DNA of 64,000 nt from Synchiropus splendidus (Eukaryota; Chordata; Actinopteri; Syngnathiformes; Callionymidae): NCBI RefSeq assembly GCF_027744825.2, contig NC_071345.1:12226001-12290000 (forward strand), written 5' to 3'. Below, piece after piece: positions 1 through 12,510 of the stretch. The translations under genes and the position numbers were made by a program. The notes below the pieces were generated by a model, which made no database searches, had not been told where the DNA came from, and saw only the letters and a program-made list of their open reading frames with translations. Each line of letters starts with the position of its first letter. Position 1 is the stretch's first letter.

Positions 1-20
1 TGTGATTCATAGATAGATAT

Positions 21-140
21 TTATCTATCATGAAGTGCCTTGTCACCACTGATCTCATGGATTGGGTCATTCAGTACCTCAAATAATACTGCATCATCGG
101 TCGGTGAGTCAGGTTCTAAAATCCTCCGTATTAAATTTGC
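21..140 (-). CDS. Possible terminal exon of an unidentified gene (partial)
   Basis: On the minus strand a frame stays open from an acceptor-like site (pyrimidine-rich stretch, then AG at 142-141) to a TAA at 23-21. It encodes about 39 residues, including LIRRILEPDSPTDD and a tail ending DKALHDR. The composition is acidic and protein-like, unlike the low-complexity shadow frames elsewhere. It would be the last coding exon of a minus-strand gene whose other exons should lie further upstream on that strand, but none was recognised between here and rasip1. I do not recognise the family. It could be chance open sequence. Confidence 0.25.
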   Translation of the reverse strand, partial: ANLIRRILEPDSPTDDAVLFEVLNDPIHEISGDKALHDR

Positions 141-1065
141 CTTATGAAAGGAGATTGGAAAAAGACCTTGGTGTTTGATGTTATAATGTCATATTTGCTT
201 CCCAGCAAAGTTTCAAATCGCACAGTCAGGCTCTGGGCTGCCCCCCTTAAGTTCCCTTCTGAGGACCTATGCCAAATCCATCGTGGTTTATTTGAGATAT
301 GATGTACAGCATATATATACCTGTAGAGGTATAAGATTGGAATCGAGATATGCTTTGATTCAGTCATCCAGTTTCTCTACTTTGTCTTGTTTCAGCTATT
401 GACATATGTTAGGCATAAGTCCTTTCCAACCTTTATCCATTTTTATTGCTGAAACACCTTTGCCTTCAAAGGTCTTCCACATTGACGTCACAAGGTAAAT
501 ACTCATTTTTGTGTCTGAAGCATTTCTTTGTGAGGTTTTTCCTTTTGATGGATTATTTTTACATGCTTGTATTGGCACTTTTACCCAAGGAAATGATCCC
601 AACACCTCTTTCATCGCTGAACCTGGGTACATTTATTGTCCCAGAGGACTTTGCCGTGTAAATGAAAAGAAAACCACTCGAGTGTGTCACATCAACCAAA
701 GGTAAATTAAAACCTTCCTGCTCTTTAGCCGCTCGCTTTAACCTTTATGGCCGTTTACCTAAGTAAAGGTAACCTGTGTGTGTGGTCGTCACGGTCTCAT
801 TAGCTGGTCTGAGTCATGACCTCTGTAAAACACCGGTATTATTACAGGAAATGAGAATGTGCTTTTGGAGCGGACGATAACAGTGTTGTATTTTGTACCT
901 GCACACTCATCATTTTAATGTGGAAGTCGAATATGTCCTGTATTGCCACCTTGTGGAATGTTACTTTGGTGTGTGCGCCAAGGTGAGTGCCAAATCCCGG
1001 GGGCCCTGGTGTGGGAAAAAAGCTTGTCAAAATTCATGTGGAAACTCCTGGTGCTTTAAAGAGTT
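141..1065. other. Noncoding flank downstream of rasip1
   Basis: No recognisable gene. Several 60-80 codon open frames on both strands lack splice context or any familiar motif. The stretch separates the rasip1 polyadenylation signal from the possible exon at the window edge. Confidence 0.5.
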
Positions 1066-1071
1066 TTTATT
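1066..1071 (-). terminator. rasip1 polyadenylation signal (AATAAA)
   Basis: The minus strand reads AATAAA about 220 nt downstream of the rasip1 stop codon. This is the nearest canonical signal and would give a short 3'UTR. Cleavage would be expected roughly 10-30 nt further along the minus strand. Confidence 0.6.
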
Positions 1072-1291
1072 AAAAACAAGTAGTTTAGAAACATACACAA
1101 GAGCCAAGTAAAACAGTCACGTAAGACATAAACAGTACTTGATCCAACAGGAAGGTCTGACTTCCTTGTATAATTCAGTCTACTAAAGCCAGTGAGTTAT
1201 TTAAAATACAGGACAGGATAAATGAAGAAATAAACATCATCTGATATGTTGTAAGTTATGGATCTTGTCCCTCATTAGATGGCAGTAGGAT

Positions 1292-4200
1292 TCAAAGTCG
1301 GGTCCTCTGATTGGCAGGGAGCTCGTCTTGATCGAGTCCCCACAAGAAAGTGCGAAGACGTGTCACTTCCTTTTGAAGTTCTGGACTGGGGATTGGCTTT
1401 GAGAGGTCCAGACGTGGAGTTTCGTTCGGCAGGATGAGAGGCGGGTGATCAAGGAAGCTCTCGAATATATCTGAAAGAACAGTTGACAAAGGGTTCACTT
1501 GACTCTCGGGATCATTCCCTGGCATGATGCTGCCCCGGTCATGGGGCATGTGGTAGGCAAAGACGTTATGTCTGGTCCGGTCTGGCAATTGAAAAAGTCT
1601 GCGCTTAAACGTCAACCTACATCTCATGTTTCAACTGAGTCACTCTTTATAGTCATCCAGCATTCTGAAAAATCTCAATGAAATAATCAATACCTTCTTA
1701 TTCATTCGCAGTATTGCAGCTAACGTTAAGATATGTCCGGCTGTCTTGAGTAGTTCACAAACTAGAGAATGTTTCGGCCTTTTCCTATTTATATTTTGCC
1801 AAATACCACAGCAATTAAAACAATCATAAACTTTATTACCGCCACTCAGCTCAGTTCCTGGCGGCGGTGCCCAGGATGCTGGTGGAGCCCTGGTTGGTCC
1901 CAATTTATAATGGGTGAGAAGATGATGCAGTTGGGCAGGACTTAACAAGACGTGGTCTTCTTGTAAACTGCTCCAGGATGACTGGAATGAAAGGTTGGAT
2001 ACGCATGGTTGAAAGAAAAAAATTGAAAAGGTGTGTGCGTATTGTACTCGACTTGACTTGTTACCTGAATGAGCCTGGTCTTGGGAATGCACAGGAAGTT
2101 GACAGTGATCGAAAGCTTCCTCATAAACTCTGAGGCAATATCGCCAAGTCCTGCTCCCTGGAGCCAATCGAGAACCAGATCCAGATTCGTACGAATTTGG
2201 ACAGCTCTGGACCAAGAGAAGAGTCCATCTAATAAAAAAGAATGTATATATCACCATTTAGAAATAAGACTGACCTCTGACAATCTTAAAAATCTCACCT
2301 CTTTCCAGCAGAGTGTTGAGCAAAGATGTGTTGGTGAAGAAGAAGAGGTAGCCGAAGGTTTGAGAGGTGAGCGGAGGAGACAGACAAGCATCCCGTGACA
2401 GCACCAGGGAGCAGCGGTACACTTCCACAAGCCCTGCAACCTTTGGTGGTAAGGCAGACACATCATCCACTTCTCCTTCACCTTTTTTCTCCTCTGCCAC
2501 GCTGCTGTGAGCGCCGTCCTTCTCCTTCTCGTCGCTGGAGAAAGGGTTGGTGTCGAGAAGGGCCGGTAGGAGCGAGTAAAGGGTCTTTAAAATGAGGAGA
2601 GGGGTGTTTGAGGAACTGATGGAACTACTGGAGCAATGATGTTTTTTTTTTTTACCTTGGTGAGGTGGTAGACACACTGCTGAAATGTGTGCATAATGAC
2701 GTCATCAAGCTGGGCCAGAGCCTCGGAGCAAGTGTCCATGTCCGCTGTCAACACTGGGTCCCCAGGTGCTTTGAAAAAACATTGAAATCACCTCCGAATT
2801 AAGAAGTAAAGTTGGCAGATTTAACGTCTAACATGCTTTAGTGGTAAGTTGAATACTTGCTTTTCTTTTCCCCAGCCCCACCTCTACCAAAGCTGGTTCT
2901 CATTCAGTTGCATTTCAGTGAGCTTAGAGGATATGTCCCCACATCAAAGAGCCCAGTCGATTGGTTACAAGTGCCTGTATGATCTCTTCTCGCATGACCT
3001 TCCATGGAGCCAACTCTCACATCAGCGTGAAACAATGAATGATATAGGCCTACTTCTGTGCAGCATCTGTTGTCACTGCCAAAAATTAATTCCAATCACA
3101 AATATCGTCACAGCTTTCTGGTGTTTGGGCGTAGAACGATTCGGAACCTCTGGCTTTGGGTAATCATTAAAGGGAAGTTAACAGAGTTGATGTTTGTGAG
3201 AGCATTAAGTACCACAAATTACCAGAGTTTGGTAGAAGTGCCTTTTTATCCAATGAAAAGTGGTGATTTAGGTCTCCTCATATCTTTCTACTATCACTTC
3301 AGAAGGTAGAAGTTCAGGAGATCTTCTATAGTCTCACCTTCAAACTCCCATTCTTTCTCCATTGCTTCAACTTTGACCTGGAAGAAGTTTAGAAGCTCTG
3401 TTGCGTTTGACATCCAGAACATCAAAGGTCGAAGGTCCGATGAGAGTTTCTGGACATTTGGAAGGCTAACCTCGCTCTCCTGTTCTGTAGAGCTGGAAGA
3501 ATTTCATGTATGAATACAAGTTAATTTGGTTTGTTTATGTTGCGAAATACTAGACATTTTTAAACTTAGGTTTTACACGCAAGCCATTTCCCAACTTGAC
3601 ATTGTTGCAATCTTTCATCATAACACAGATATGCAGAACCAAAGACATAACAGAAATATGAATCACTCCCAACACGGAAACATGACGTCGCAGAAATATG
3701 CACTTACTTCTGCGTGGGATGCTTATCCCCAAATTCCTTAATGTTATCCTGCAATGAGAAAGTTGGAAACAGAAAAGAGAAGAGACATCTCGGGTTAGTG
3801 CGGAGGAGGAGATGCAGTGTCTCGCCCTGCAGCCAGGACAATTACAGCACATTTTCCAACGGGAGGGAAGTGACATCAGCTCATCCTCGCTCGTGTCCAC
3901 AACTGAACAGGCCACAATGAAGGGGACATGACTGGCTGCTGGTTTCTGTCTCACCTAATGTGAATCTCACTTTGGCCACCTGTGGTTTGGTCTACCTCAC
4001 TTTACTTTGCTGTGGTCGTGGCATTGTGACAGCGTCCCAAATTGGATAAGCAGTTGTTGCTGATGACACACGTGTAACTGCTGAAGCCAAAGTTTAACCC
4101 TAAAATTCACCAGTTAATATCCTGTTTTCCCTTTTTATTAATGAAAGGCAATTGCAAAGTGGCCCAAATACATTGGTTTACTGGAGTTAAAACCTAGGTA

Positions 4201-7200
4201 AAAGACTGACCTGTTATTATAGATGCAGGGTTTGGGTTTTAAAAATCTATTTTTCTTTTTTTCATTTTTCCAATATGATTGTCCAGTTGACTTACCCAGA
4301 CTATCTCCTTGATCAGATTTGCTGCCTTCAGTAGTATTTGTGGTGTGAGGACAGGGTCAAGGTGTTTGGAGGCATGGTCAATCATGATTGACAGGAGGAA
4401 GGCTGGTGCTAGAGGCCCGCCACCAGAATCTGGGGAGGAGTTCTTGGAAAGTATTTCCTTTGAGAGACAAAACAGGATATTAACGTTTACATCTGTAAGG
4501 GTTAACGTCCTCTCTCACCTGTAGCAAGGCATCAGCATGACAAGGGTGAAACTTCAGAATGGCCTCATTGCTTCCCAAATACTGCCGCAATGCTTCTTGT
4601 TTGTCCACCATCCCTGAGGGGCAGCAGGGGACGGAGGCATCAGAGTGCCATGGCAGGGTCAGTGCAAGCGGTGGGGCAGGAATCACGCGTGGGTCACGGT
4701 ACAGGAAGAGGAAGTGGTTCCCAAGACCGATCACGTCCCCTGGCTTCAGCACAGTTTCTCTATAAAGAGGCGTGCCATTGTGTGTGACCGAAGTGCCTCT
4801 GAATGGTCGAACAAGTGCTGGAACAGATGTCAAGTAATGAAAGTGTTTAAAAAGAAGGATAGTAAATTAGAGGTAACAACTTATTTTTGATCCACACCTT
4901 GTCCTTTGGGTGTGTCAGGAACAGCCGAGTCCCTCCTGACCAGTAAATGTCTGATCAGGAGGTCAGGTGCGGAGAGGAACGTGTCCACTTTCAGAAGCCT
5001 CTTTCCTTTCCTCTCTCTCTCTCTGTCCTTTTCCCTCTCCCTCGTGGTGGGCTTCCTCCCAAACACATATGTGTGTCCCGTCATGATGTACAAAACAAAG
5101 TCCTAAACAAAAAGCACACTTGAGAGAAGTGCGGTAGGTCTGTTATCTTACAAGTGCCCAGATCTTTTTCAATATGCCATCAGATGTTGAGACATTCTGA
5201 AGGCAGCTGTGTCACAGTTTGCTACAAAGGAGGCTTGTGTGAGGTCATTGTGCGAGATGGAGTGATGAACACTGGGATACTGAAGTTTCCATGATGAGCT
5301 GTCGAGCCATTGTTTTGCTCTCAGGTGTTGTTTGGTGGATTTTTGTGGCGGGATCAAAATACAGATGGAATTCAACGATTACAGGCATGCAGGTATGAAG
5401 TCATGAAAGGCGTGTGTGTTTGAGGACGTTTTAGAAAGATCTTCAACAGCTTATTATTCATAAGTGACTCTGTGTGCTGGTCTTTGTTTATACAGCGTGC
5501 TGATGAGAGTGTGTGATATCATCTGGTCTTGCCTTGGCCTGATCATATCCCTGCAACAACAGGAAGTAGGGTCGGTCTGTAGGTGGAAGGATGAGACTCT
5601 GTGACATCACTTCCAGGTCACAGCTGGAGAAGTCCTTTTCTTCCTCCGGGGGAGTGTTAGTCCATCCAACCTTGCCCGCTGCTCTTGATGCTCTCACCTG
5701 AAATTCATGATGGTTCAGTCCCGTAATAACACTCAGGTTTTTAATTATCTCAAGGTCCTTCTACCTCTCCCTTCTGTGGTGTGATCATGCTCACAATGTT
5801 TTTCCGGTCCTGCGCCCCTACGTTGTTGCTCTGTCGGTTGCTAGGACCATGCGTTTCATTGCCCACGTGGTTGCCTTGGCGACGTCTGAGGCTGAGGTTC
5901 ATGTCGCTGATGCTCCTCCTAAGTTCTGAGTTCCTTGCCCGGTGACCCCGTTCAGTCTCCTCAGGTGCCCCACCTGACGACATTCTGCCCCTCTGCCGCC
6001 AACGCACACCTGATTCTCATACAGCACAACCAGTGGTCAAGCCTTTGCTGGACAACATTCTGACCTCAAAGCAAACATACCTTGGTAGTTCTCTCCCTCC
6101 CTTTCTCTCTCCTTTTCCTCTTTTTCATAATCATCTCTTCTTTGAATTTCAAAGCGTCGTTCGAATCCTTCTTTTGGCCGCCACATGTCCACTAACAACA
6201 AGGGACATTCCCATGGGGCTACACTTCTGCGACATTCTGTCTTCCACTTGATAGCTCCATCTGGCTCCTGGATGGGCTTTCCAATGACATCACACAGCAG
6301 GAAGTCCTCAGGGCAGTGTTTCTGGAGAACTAGATGGTAATGGAGAAACACAGTGAAGGAGCAAGGAAGTGATTATTTTTCCACAACACTTCTGTTTATT
6401 TTATTCTAACTCAGCACCAAACTGTGAAGCCGATTTGAGCAAACAATTCCTAAGTGATGATGGTAGGTGAAAAAGAGTTTCCTCCTCTGCTACCTGCATC
6501 GTCCGTCTCCTCTTGCTCTCTCTCTGTGTAGCGAGTGATGACCTGAGTGATGAGCTGCTGGGCTGTGGAGTGGATGTTGGCCAGCAGGGAGCGATAGTTG
6601 GCCCCACTGGAGAGGGCATCCCCATAGATTTTGATCAGACCCGGTGCAGTTGAAGAGGCAGGGGGCAAGTAGTGGTGGGAGGAAGGGGCAGCTGAGTGGG
6701 CCCATAGTTCTCTCTCCCTCTCACCTACTGCGCGGTCCCGGTCACTGTTAGAGCGCCCTCGCAGGAATAGATGGGAAAGGCGCTTTGTTCGCGACTGGGG
6801 CGCAGCAGGCCGCGGCCGAAGGAAGGCCGGGGAAGGAGATGGGGATGGGGCAGGGGAAGCCAGCGAGGGAGTGGAGTTAGAAAGAGAAGAGGAAGGAGCA
6901 GAGGGGGCCTCGTGGAGGGAGGCTGCGTCAGAGCTGGTGGTCGACCTGCAAAAAACAGAGAAGGGGAAGACAGATGGACACGGGAGGAAGGAGAGAGGAA
7001 GGGACTAGTCAGCAGTGAATTATGAGTGACCAACAACATGTGGCAAACAAGGACAAAAATAAATCAGGAATAGAGAGGTATTAATGACAGGGGAAGTCTG
7101 ATAACATCAGACGAGCAAATATAAACCTACTTCACTGACAGGGCACTGGGCCAGCGGCCTCCAAGTTTGGCAAAATGTTTCCTTGGAGAGTTGATCCAAA

Positions 7201-7252
7201 GACCAACTGGAAAGTGGAGTTTTCTGATGCGTGGACTACCAGACCCCTCCAT
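1292..7252 (-). CDS. rasip1: Ras-interacting protein 1 (RA, FHA and DIL domains), complete, 15 coding exons
   Basis: Rasip1 is an endothelial Ras/Rap1 effector needed for vessel lumen formation and junction control, working with Radil and Arhgap29. Coding exons in transcript order: 7252-7131, 6945-6494, 6329-6081, 6009-5765, 5697-5533, 5102-4898, 4817-4519, 4457-4296, 3748-3708, 3492-3338, 2768-2656, 2584-2299, 2228-2065, 1981-1840, 1470-1292. They sum to 2979 nt, giving 992 aa plus stop, with every junction in phase; human RASIP1 is about 963 aa. Visible landmarks: N-terminal PVGLWINSPRKHFAKLG; a Ras-association domain at about residues 140-265 (LIKIYGDALSSGANYRSLL); an FHA domain at about 412-520 (YVFGRK, HLLVRR, VTHNG, HFLFLYRDPR); a DIL region at about 600-890 (LRPLMFWMSNATELL, SQTFGYLFFFTN, RTNLDLVLDWLQGAG). 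The C-terminus FLWGLDQDELPAN matches the family. The ATG at 7252 gives the conserved N-terminus and follows an acceptor-like CAG, so an untranslated upstream exon is likely. Intron 5 begins with GC. Confidence 0.95.
5103..5532 (-). other. rasip1 intron 5, GC-AG splice type
   Basis: The upstream exon ends at 5533 with AAG, and the intron starts GCAAGA, close to the known GC-donor consensus AG|GCAAGT. The acceptor is a normal TTTGTTTAG ending at 5103. Joining here gives GYDQAK-DFVLYIM, which lines up with GYQDAQ-DFVVYVM of human RASIP1 as I remember it. The nearest downstream GT would add about 13 residues that the family lacks. Confidence 0.8.
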
Positions 7253-9960
7253 CTGACCACAGGGGAGAGGTCAAGTTAGAATCTAAGAAAAAGGAACACT
7301 GGTTTTAATGTAGCACTTCAGGTATGAAATACGGTTGGCTTTTGAAGGAGGGTTTAGAAAAAATCACCTGTTTTTTTTGTTTGTTTTGTTTGGGTGTCAC
7401 AATGACAGATGATATAGCAACATTACACTTGGTAAAAGTTGAGTTTGACTGGAATTTTTGGTGCTTGTACAGAGGAGGTTGGTGGGAAGTATTTGGAGAA
7501 GATTGCCTGGAATTAAACCACCAGGCAAGAGGAGAAAAGGCAAGGCTTATGAAAAGTTTATAGACACCACAAGGGTGCACACAGTGAAGCAGTTAAGGTT
7601 AACAAAACTCAAAGGTAGAATGAAAAAGGGAGCAGGGTCGGGAATGTGGGTTGGAGGTGTCAGACGTAAAACAATGGAATGATGTCATCGCCGTCAATAT
7701 CAACAGGATACTAACAGTAAGATGTCAACTTGGTTTAGGCAAACAGAAAATGCAGTAAACAGGAAGCAACTTTGTGGCCTTCAGGTCCAGCTGTCACAGC
7801 AGCAGGGAATTACCCAAACCAGGTTATGACCGGAATCGTTGTGCTTTGTGAGTGGTATTTAAAAACAAAAAAAACCCCTCAAAAGGTTCTTGTTTAGACA
7901 CCTCAAAGTTAACCATTCATTTTTAATATTGGTAAGTCCAGTGATGTCACTGCTGCCAAATGACAGCTAAGCTTTTATTGTTTTGCAACCTTTTAGCAGT
8001 CAGTGACACAGATTTCTAGCCAATATCTTCCACATAATAAATCACAAGCATTTTCCCGTCCACTAAGAGCACAGCATTAAAGCCCAGGTAGTTTGTAAAT
8101 GTACTTAATGGCTAACAAATAAATCGGCAAATACTTTACAAAAGAACAGGAAGTGTGGTTTTACTCACCCACAGACACGACTAATCCTTGAGCTGTTTCT
8201 TTTTTATTTATTGGTGCTTCCTTCGGCCACTTAAAAACCAACGCTCAAATGTTCTTGTATATTTCCATTTCCCAGCTAAGATGTTCCATTTTTCAAAAGG
8301 CCTTAACCTGTTACACCTTCACATATGCATATCCAGTTCCATGACTTCACTCCTCTTCCAATCTAAATGTTTTTCTTTCGAAAGCGTTTTCTCGAAGCGC
8401 GAAAACGCTGTGCTCGCTCTACGCAGCTCTCAACCTCTCCTGGTCTATAGATAGAGAAACTGGTCCATTGTTCTAAGTGACAGAATTTCCTTCCTCTGCA
8501 AAGGACAACACCTATATCCTGGCCGCGGGAGAGAGAGGGACGGGAAGACTGGTGGGGAGCCAGAAAAGTGAGGATTAACCTCAACTCTGCATCTAAATGA
8601 AAGACAAATGGAATTAATACCAATAAAGCTGTAACTCAAAGATCCTTTGCAAGCTGCAAATTTATGTGAAAAGTTGTATCCTGCTATGATGTTATGAAAC
8701 ACCCAGGGAGAGATCCGGTTTGAGGTTTTGCTGGAAAGCAAGAGGGGAATTAATGAACAGAAGGAAGTTAGACACCTGTAACTTCTGTGCTGATCTGCTA
8801 CATGGAGATGGTGACGGAAAGAGAGCGCCAGCTGTCACTGTGTAGCAGCGGGGCTCCTGGCTCGTGTACAGTCAGAATTGCTAGACAGACTATGTCATAT
8901 ATTATTTTTCTCTGTTCAAACGGTACTTCACTCTCACTGAGTGTCTGTATTTGTTTATGGAAAATGTGACACGCCGCAGTTAATGTGATTTACATTCAAC
9001 ACTCTATTTATCCTGCGGAGTCTGAAAGTTCACATAATTTTGAAGGATTACATATTGCGACTGTAAAATATGAAGTCAGGAGGTCAGGAACTCGGTCAGT
9101 CGACTGCAGCCAGTAGCGAGGAGTTGTGAGTAACCCCGACACTTCCTTGAACCTCATGAACCATGTATCCTTGGAAGTAAGACATGGAAACATGTAGCTG
9201 GTGTGTCCAATTAGCTTACAGTACTTGCCGTCTTGTTTTGGCAAGTTGATACACAACATATGTTCTTTATAAATGAGGCATGAGCTGTCCCTCTGATATA
9301 CATATTTATAATCCTGTCATATGTAGTAACTCACATTAAAAACTGGAGCATCTTTAACTTGGCCACTTCCAACTCTGCTTCTTTTCTTTGAGTCGGAGCT
9401 ACTGTCTCTAAACCATGCATCATCGTGAGTCTCACTACTGGTCATTTAAAGCTACTTTTCTGCGACAGAACATCCTAAGGAGTCATCACTGACTGACCCT
9501 TACTACACTCGCTTCTTCACCTCCCTAGATATCTGTCTTTTACTCTCTATGACAGATTCCAAATGTTTGTACTCATCTGTTTTCACAACCTCTACTCCTT
9601 AACTTCTCCAATCCCAATGACTCCCTCTCATTTCCGCACACGTATTTTGATCTGAAACTTTGGGGGGAAAAAACTGTCATAAATCGCTTTGGAATAGTCT
9701 ATCGATCATGTTTCTGTCAACTTTTTCCCCCAGAAATGGCCAAAGAGATGACTCGAAGGGATAAAGTCAAAAAGAGAATCAAATGATTTATTGATATATT
9801 TTGATATATCAAATATCATAATGTCACACTGATGTTGTTGTTTAAATTTGGCATGCTTGCTTTTGTTTTATCCCAGTCTGCTATTCGAGCTCCTTGCTTG
9901 CATGTTAACCAGTTGTACGGTAGATGGCGGTGTAACGGTGTTAGTTCTTTAGCTTTCAGA
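7253..9960. other. Divergent upstream region between rasip1 and cox6b1
   Basis: No coding exon recognised. It must hold the rasip1 promoter and probably an untranslated rasip1 exon, because the rasip1 ATG follows directly on an acceptor-like CAG. A GC-rich patch near 8380-8560 is a candidate, but no exon border can be fixed by eye. AT-rich, partly palindromic sequence lies near 9780-9830. Confidence 0.5.
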
Positions 9961-10061
9961 GAGAAGAAGAACGCGGATGAGAAAATATCCCAGAATCCTT
10001 TGTGCCATTAGACGAGAAGGACATTATTCCGGAGAGGACACGGTGCTAAAAAATCTTCAAG
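9922..10061 (+). promoter_or_regulatory. Probable cox6b1 core promoter and untranslated first exon
   Basis: AGATGGCGG at 9922-9930 matches the YY1 core, and TTCCGG at about 10028-10033 matches an ETS/GABP core. Both site types are known regulators of nuclear genes for cytochrome oxidase subunits. A good donor, AAG|GTTAGT, follows at 10061/10062, and the coding exon has an acceptor at 10490, so an untranslated exon ending at 10061 is likely. The start of that exon cannot be seen. Confidence 0.45.
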
Positions 10062-10504
10062 GTTAGTTCATATCTGCTCTTAATTCGTCACATTTCATTC
10101 AATGTGTGCTTATAGTGACTGTTCGGTCCTTCTGTTTCTTCTTTCAAAGCCAGTGAGTGTTTTAAATAAGATTTCCGTCTATTTTTTAACGAAAAACAGT
10201 AAGCTAATTGTTAGCACCAGTACTAGCTCCCCGTCATGCTAGTTTTTCTACAGCAAAACAAACACAAATGAATTGTCGCTAAGTAGTTATAGTTATTGTT
10301 AAACATTATTGGCCGCTGATGAAAGGCAGGCGAGTGCAAATTATTCACTTTAATGCTTTAATTGAACGTGTCTCATTTAGTACCATTTGACACTTCTGCT
10401 GTGGAAGTAGCTGCTCAGTTAGCATCATTTCCATCTCATAGTTGTAACTGTCTCTCTTTACCACTGTGTTTGCGTTTTCATTGTGTCCAGTATAAACCGC
10501 AGCG

Positions 10505-12258
10505 ATGTCTGAGACCATCCAAGATAAGATCCAGAACTACAGGACCGCTCCTTTTGACGCCCGTTTCCCCAACACAAACCAGACCCGCAACTGCTACCAG
10601 AACTACCTGGGTAAGGAAAAGAAAATTCCGTTCACAATGAATATGTCTTTTGTGATACCTGTAGCAAAGTGTGTTGTATAGTGTCTCAGTCTTGCACACC
10701 GAGTGCTGCTCTGGTGTCAGTTGCGCTACCCTGACCTCACATCGGTCTTCATCTAAAACCAACAATGAGCACCATCATATTTACATTACTTGCTTTAGTG
10801 ATTATATTGCAACATAAAGCAAACCTGTGTATGTTTTGTCTTGGGTACATTTCAGACTTCATATCAGTTGAAATGTTCCAGTATTAGTTGTCACTATAGG
10901 TATTTCACTCCAGTGGCTAGCCACTCCGGGGGAGCACCGGGCTATGATCCATCCAAAGTAGTGCCAAAAAAGTAGTGGTATATGGGGTGAATGAGGACAT
11001 GGGCATGAGTCTAATGTCGATGCCCTGTGATGAATATATTTTAAGCGATAGATCTTTGTTTATAATGCCACACAGCAATGTTCCCTCTAAGATGTGTGCG
11101 CAATTGCGCACAGCTGATACAATCTCCAGACTGCACAACAAAATGTCAACCTGAATTGAATAAAAATTACTGCAATAGCCACATAACTACATGTCTTCTT
11201 GCCGCGCAGGCATGAAACCTTGTGACATTAGACCAATAAAATGACGCGCTGACGGCGCAGTTCGACCGTGTGTATCCATAACTGGCAGTTTCTACAGGTC
11301 CATGTGTTCCTCGTCCCATTTCCCCTAAATTTCATCCAAATCCGACCATACTGTGCACACAGACAAGCCAACACCATGAAGACGTTCTATAGGTTTGTTT
11401 GTGGAAAAAAAACCCGCCAGATATTTATGTGGAGTCACGGCAGTCTTTCTTGACTGTTTAGGCTATCCCTCTTTTTTCGTCCTGTGTTGATACTGTAATC
11501 ATATTAGTAAAACTACACTTTTTTTTTTCTCTTCACCAGACTTCCACCGCTGCAACAAAGCTCTGTCGGCCAAAGGCCAGGATGTGTCTCCTTGTGACTG
11601 GTACCAGAGAGTCTATAAGAGCCTTTGTCCCACAAGCTGGGTAAGTCGAGGGACTGCAGGTCTTCTTGCCCCAAGTGGTTACATGACACTGCTGAACATT
11701 TGGCTTCTTGATTCTCAAAGAGGTGTGTTGGTTGTTCTTTACGTCATATATGACCTGCAGCTTTTAGTGAAAACATTTGAAAAACCTATGTTGGGTTCCA
11801 AGTGACTCATGAAGCAATGAGAAGCTATTTATGTTTAGATTTTTTTCCGACAATCTGCCATCTACCGGTGTTGGCACACATGTCGGCTGCGTCCATGTGT
11901 CTGGTGGGCCAACAATATACTGCAAATATACATCAACTTACACTGTACACACTGCGTGTCCACACTTGAGCTAAAGGCAAGACTGCAACTAATAAAGACC
12001 ATCTAATCTGATCATGCTCTTTTTGACAAATACTTTTGAAGTTTGGGAATGGAAGTCATCCCATTTATGCTTACATTTTGTTGTCTTTGTTTATGATATT
12101 TTAAGTGTTATTTGGTTTTCACCAGGATGTAAATGACTGTTTTTGCTCTTCTTTGTACAGACATTTACACTTGGACTTCTTTGTTCTTTGTTTTACGTCC
12201 GCAGGTGGGGAAGTGGGACGACCAGATGGAGAGTGGAAGTTTCCCAGGGAAAATCTAA
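10505..12258 (+). CDS. cox6b1: Cytochrome c oxidase subunit 6B1, complete
   Basis: COX6B1 is a nuclear-encoded subunit of respiratory complex IV. It sits on the intermembrane-space side and joins the two monomers of the dimer. Coding exons 10505-10610, 11540-11640 and 12205-12258 give 261 nt, exactly 86 aa plus stop, the usual family length. The protein starts [20 protein letters not shown] and ends SFPGKI. Four cysteines form the twin motif: C30-X9-C40 and C54-X10-C65, which make the two disulfides of the imported helical hairpin. Introns are GT-AG. The coding exon starts at 10491 with 14 nt of 5'UTR before the ATG. It runs divergently from rasip1 and in the same direction as slc2a3. The residues match vertebrate 6B1 closely, so the 6B2 testis form is unlikely. 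Confidence 0.97.
11083..11270. repeat. Interspersed repeat fragment with an 18-bp perfect palindrome, in cox6b1 intron 1
   Basis: TGTGCGCAATTGCGCACA at 11095-11112 is a perfect palindrome. It follows TTCCCTCTAA, and further on there is a GACCAATAAAATGACGCGCTGACG-like stretch. From memory this combination resembles a dispersed repeat seen in many fish genomes. Ends and target duplications could not be found, so the borders are approximate and the class is unknown. Confidence 0.4.
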
Positions 12259-12486
12259 AGCTGTTGTTGAACAACGTATTCCACTCCAGGATCTTCTCTT
12301 TGTGTTTCTTTAGTAGTCGAAGAACATGTGAACCCATCCACCAACATGGTCATCATCGTCACAGATGTTACTTACTCAAACTTGTAACTTATGCTTGTAA
12401 ACACGCACAACCCTTTTCCTTTATGTTTAAGGTCAAAGGTTTGTTTCCAGAATCTATTGTCAGCTATTGTTCTTCAGCATTGTGTG

Positions 12487-12492
12487 AATAAA
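12487..12492 (+). terminator. cox6b1 polyadenylation signal (AATAAA)
   Basis: AATAAA lies about 230 nt after the cox6b1 stop and is followed by AT-rich sequence. This is consistent with a short 3'UTR for this small housekeeping gene. Confidence 0.7.
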
Positions 12493-12510
12493 GACAATGC
12501 AGATTAAACC

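Noticed and set aside
6692..6724. A GT...AG interval of 33 bp inside rasip1 exon 2
   Set aside because: It is far below workable intron size, is a multiple of three and stays open in frame, so the exon is read as continuous 6945-6494.
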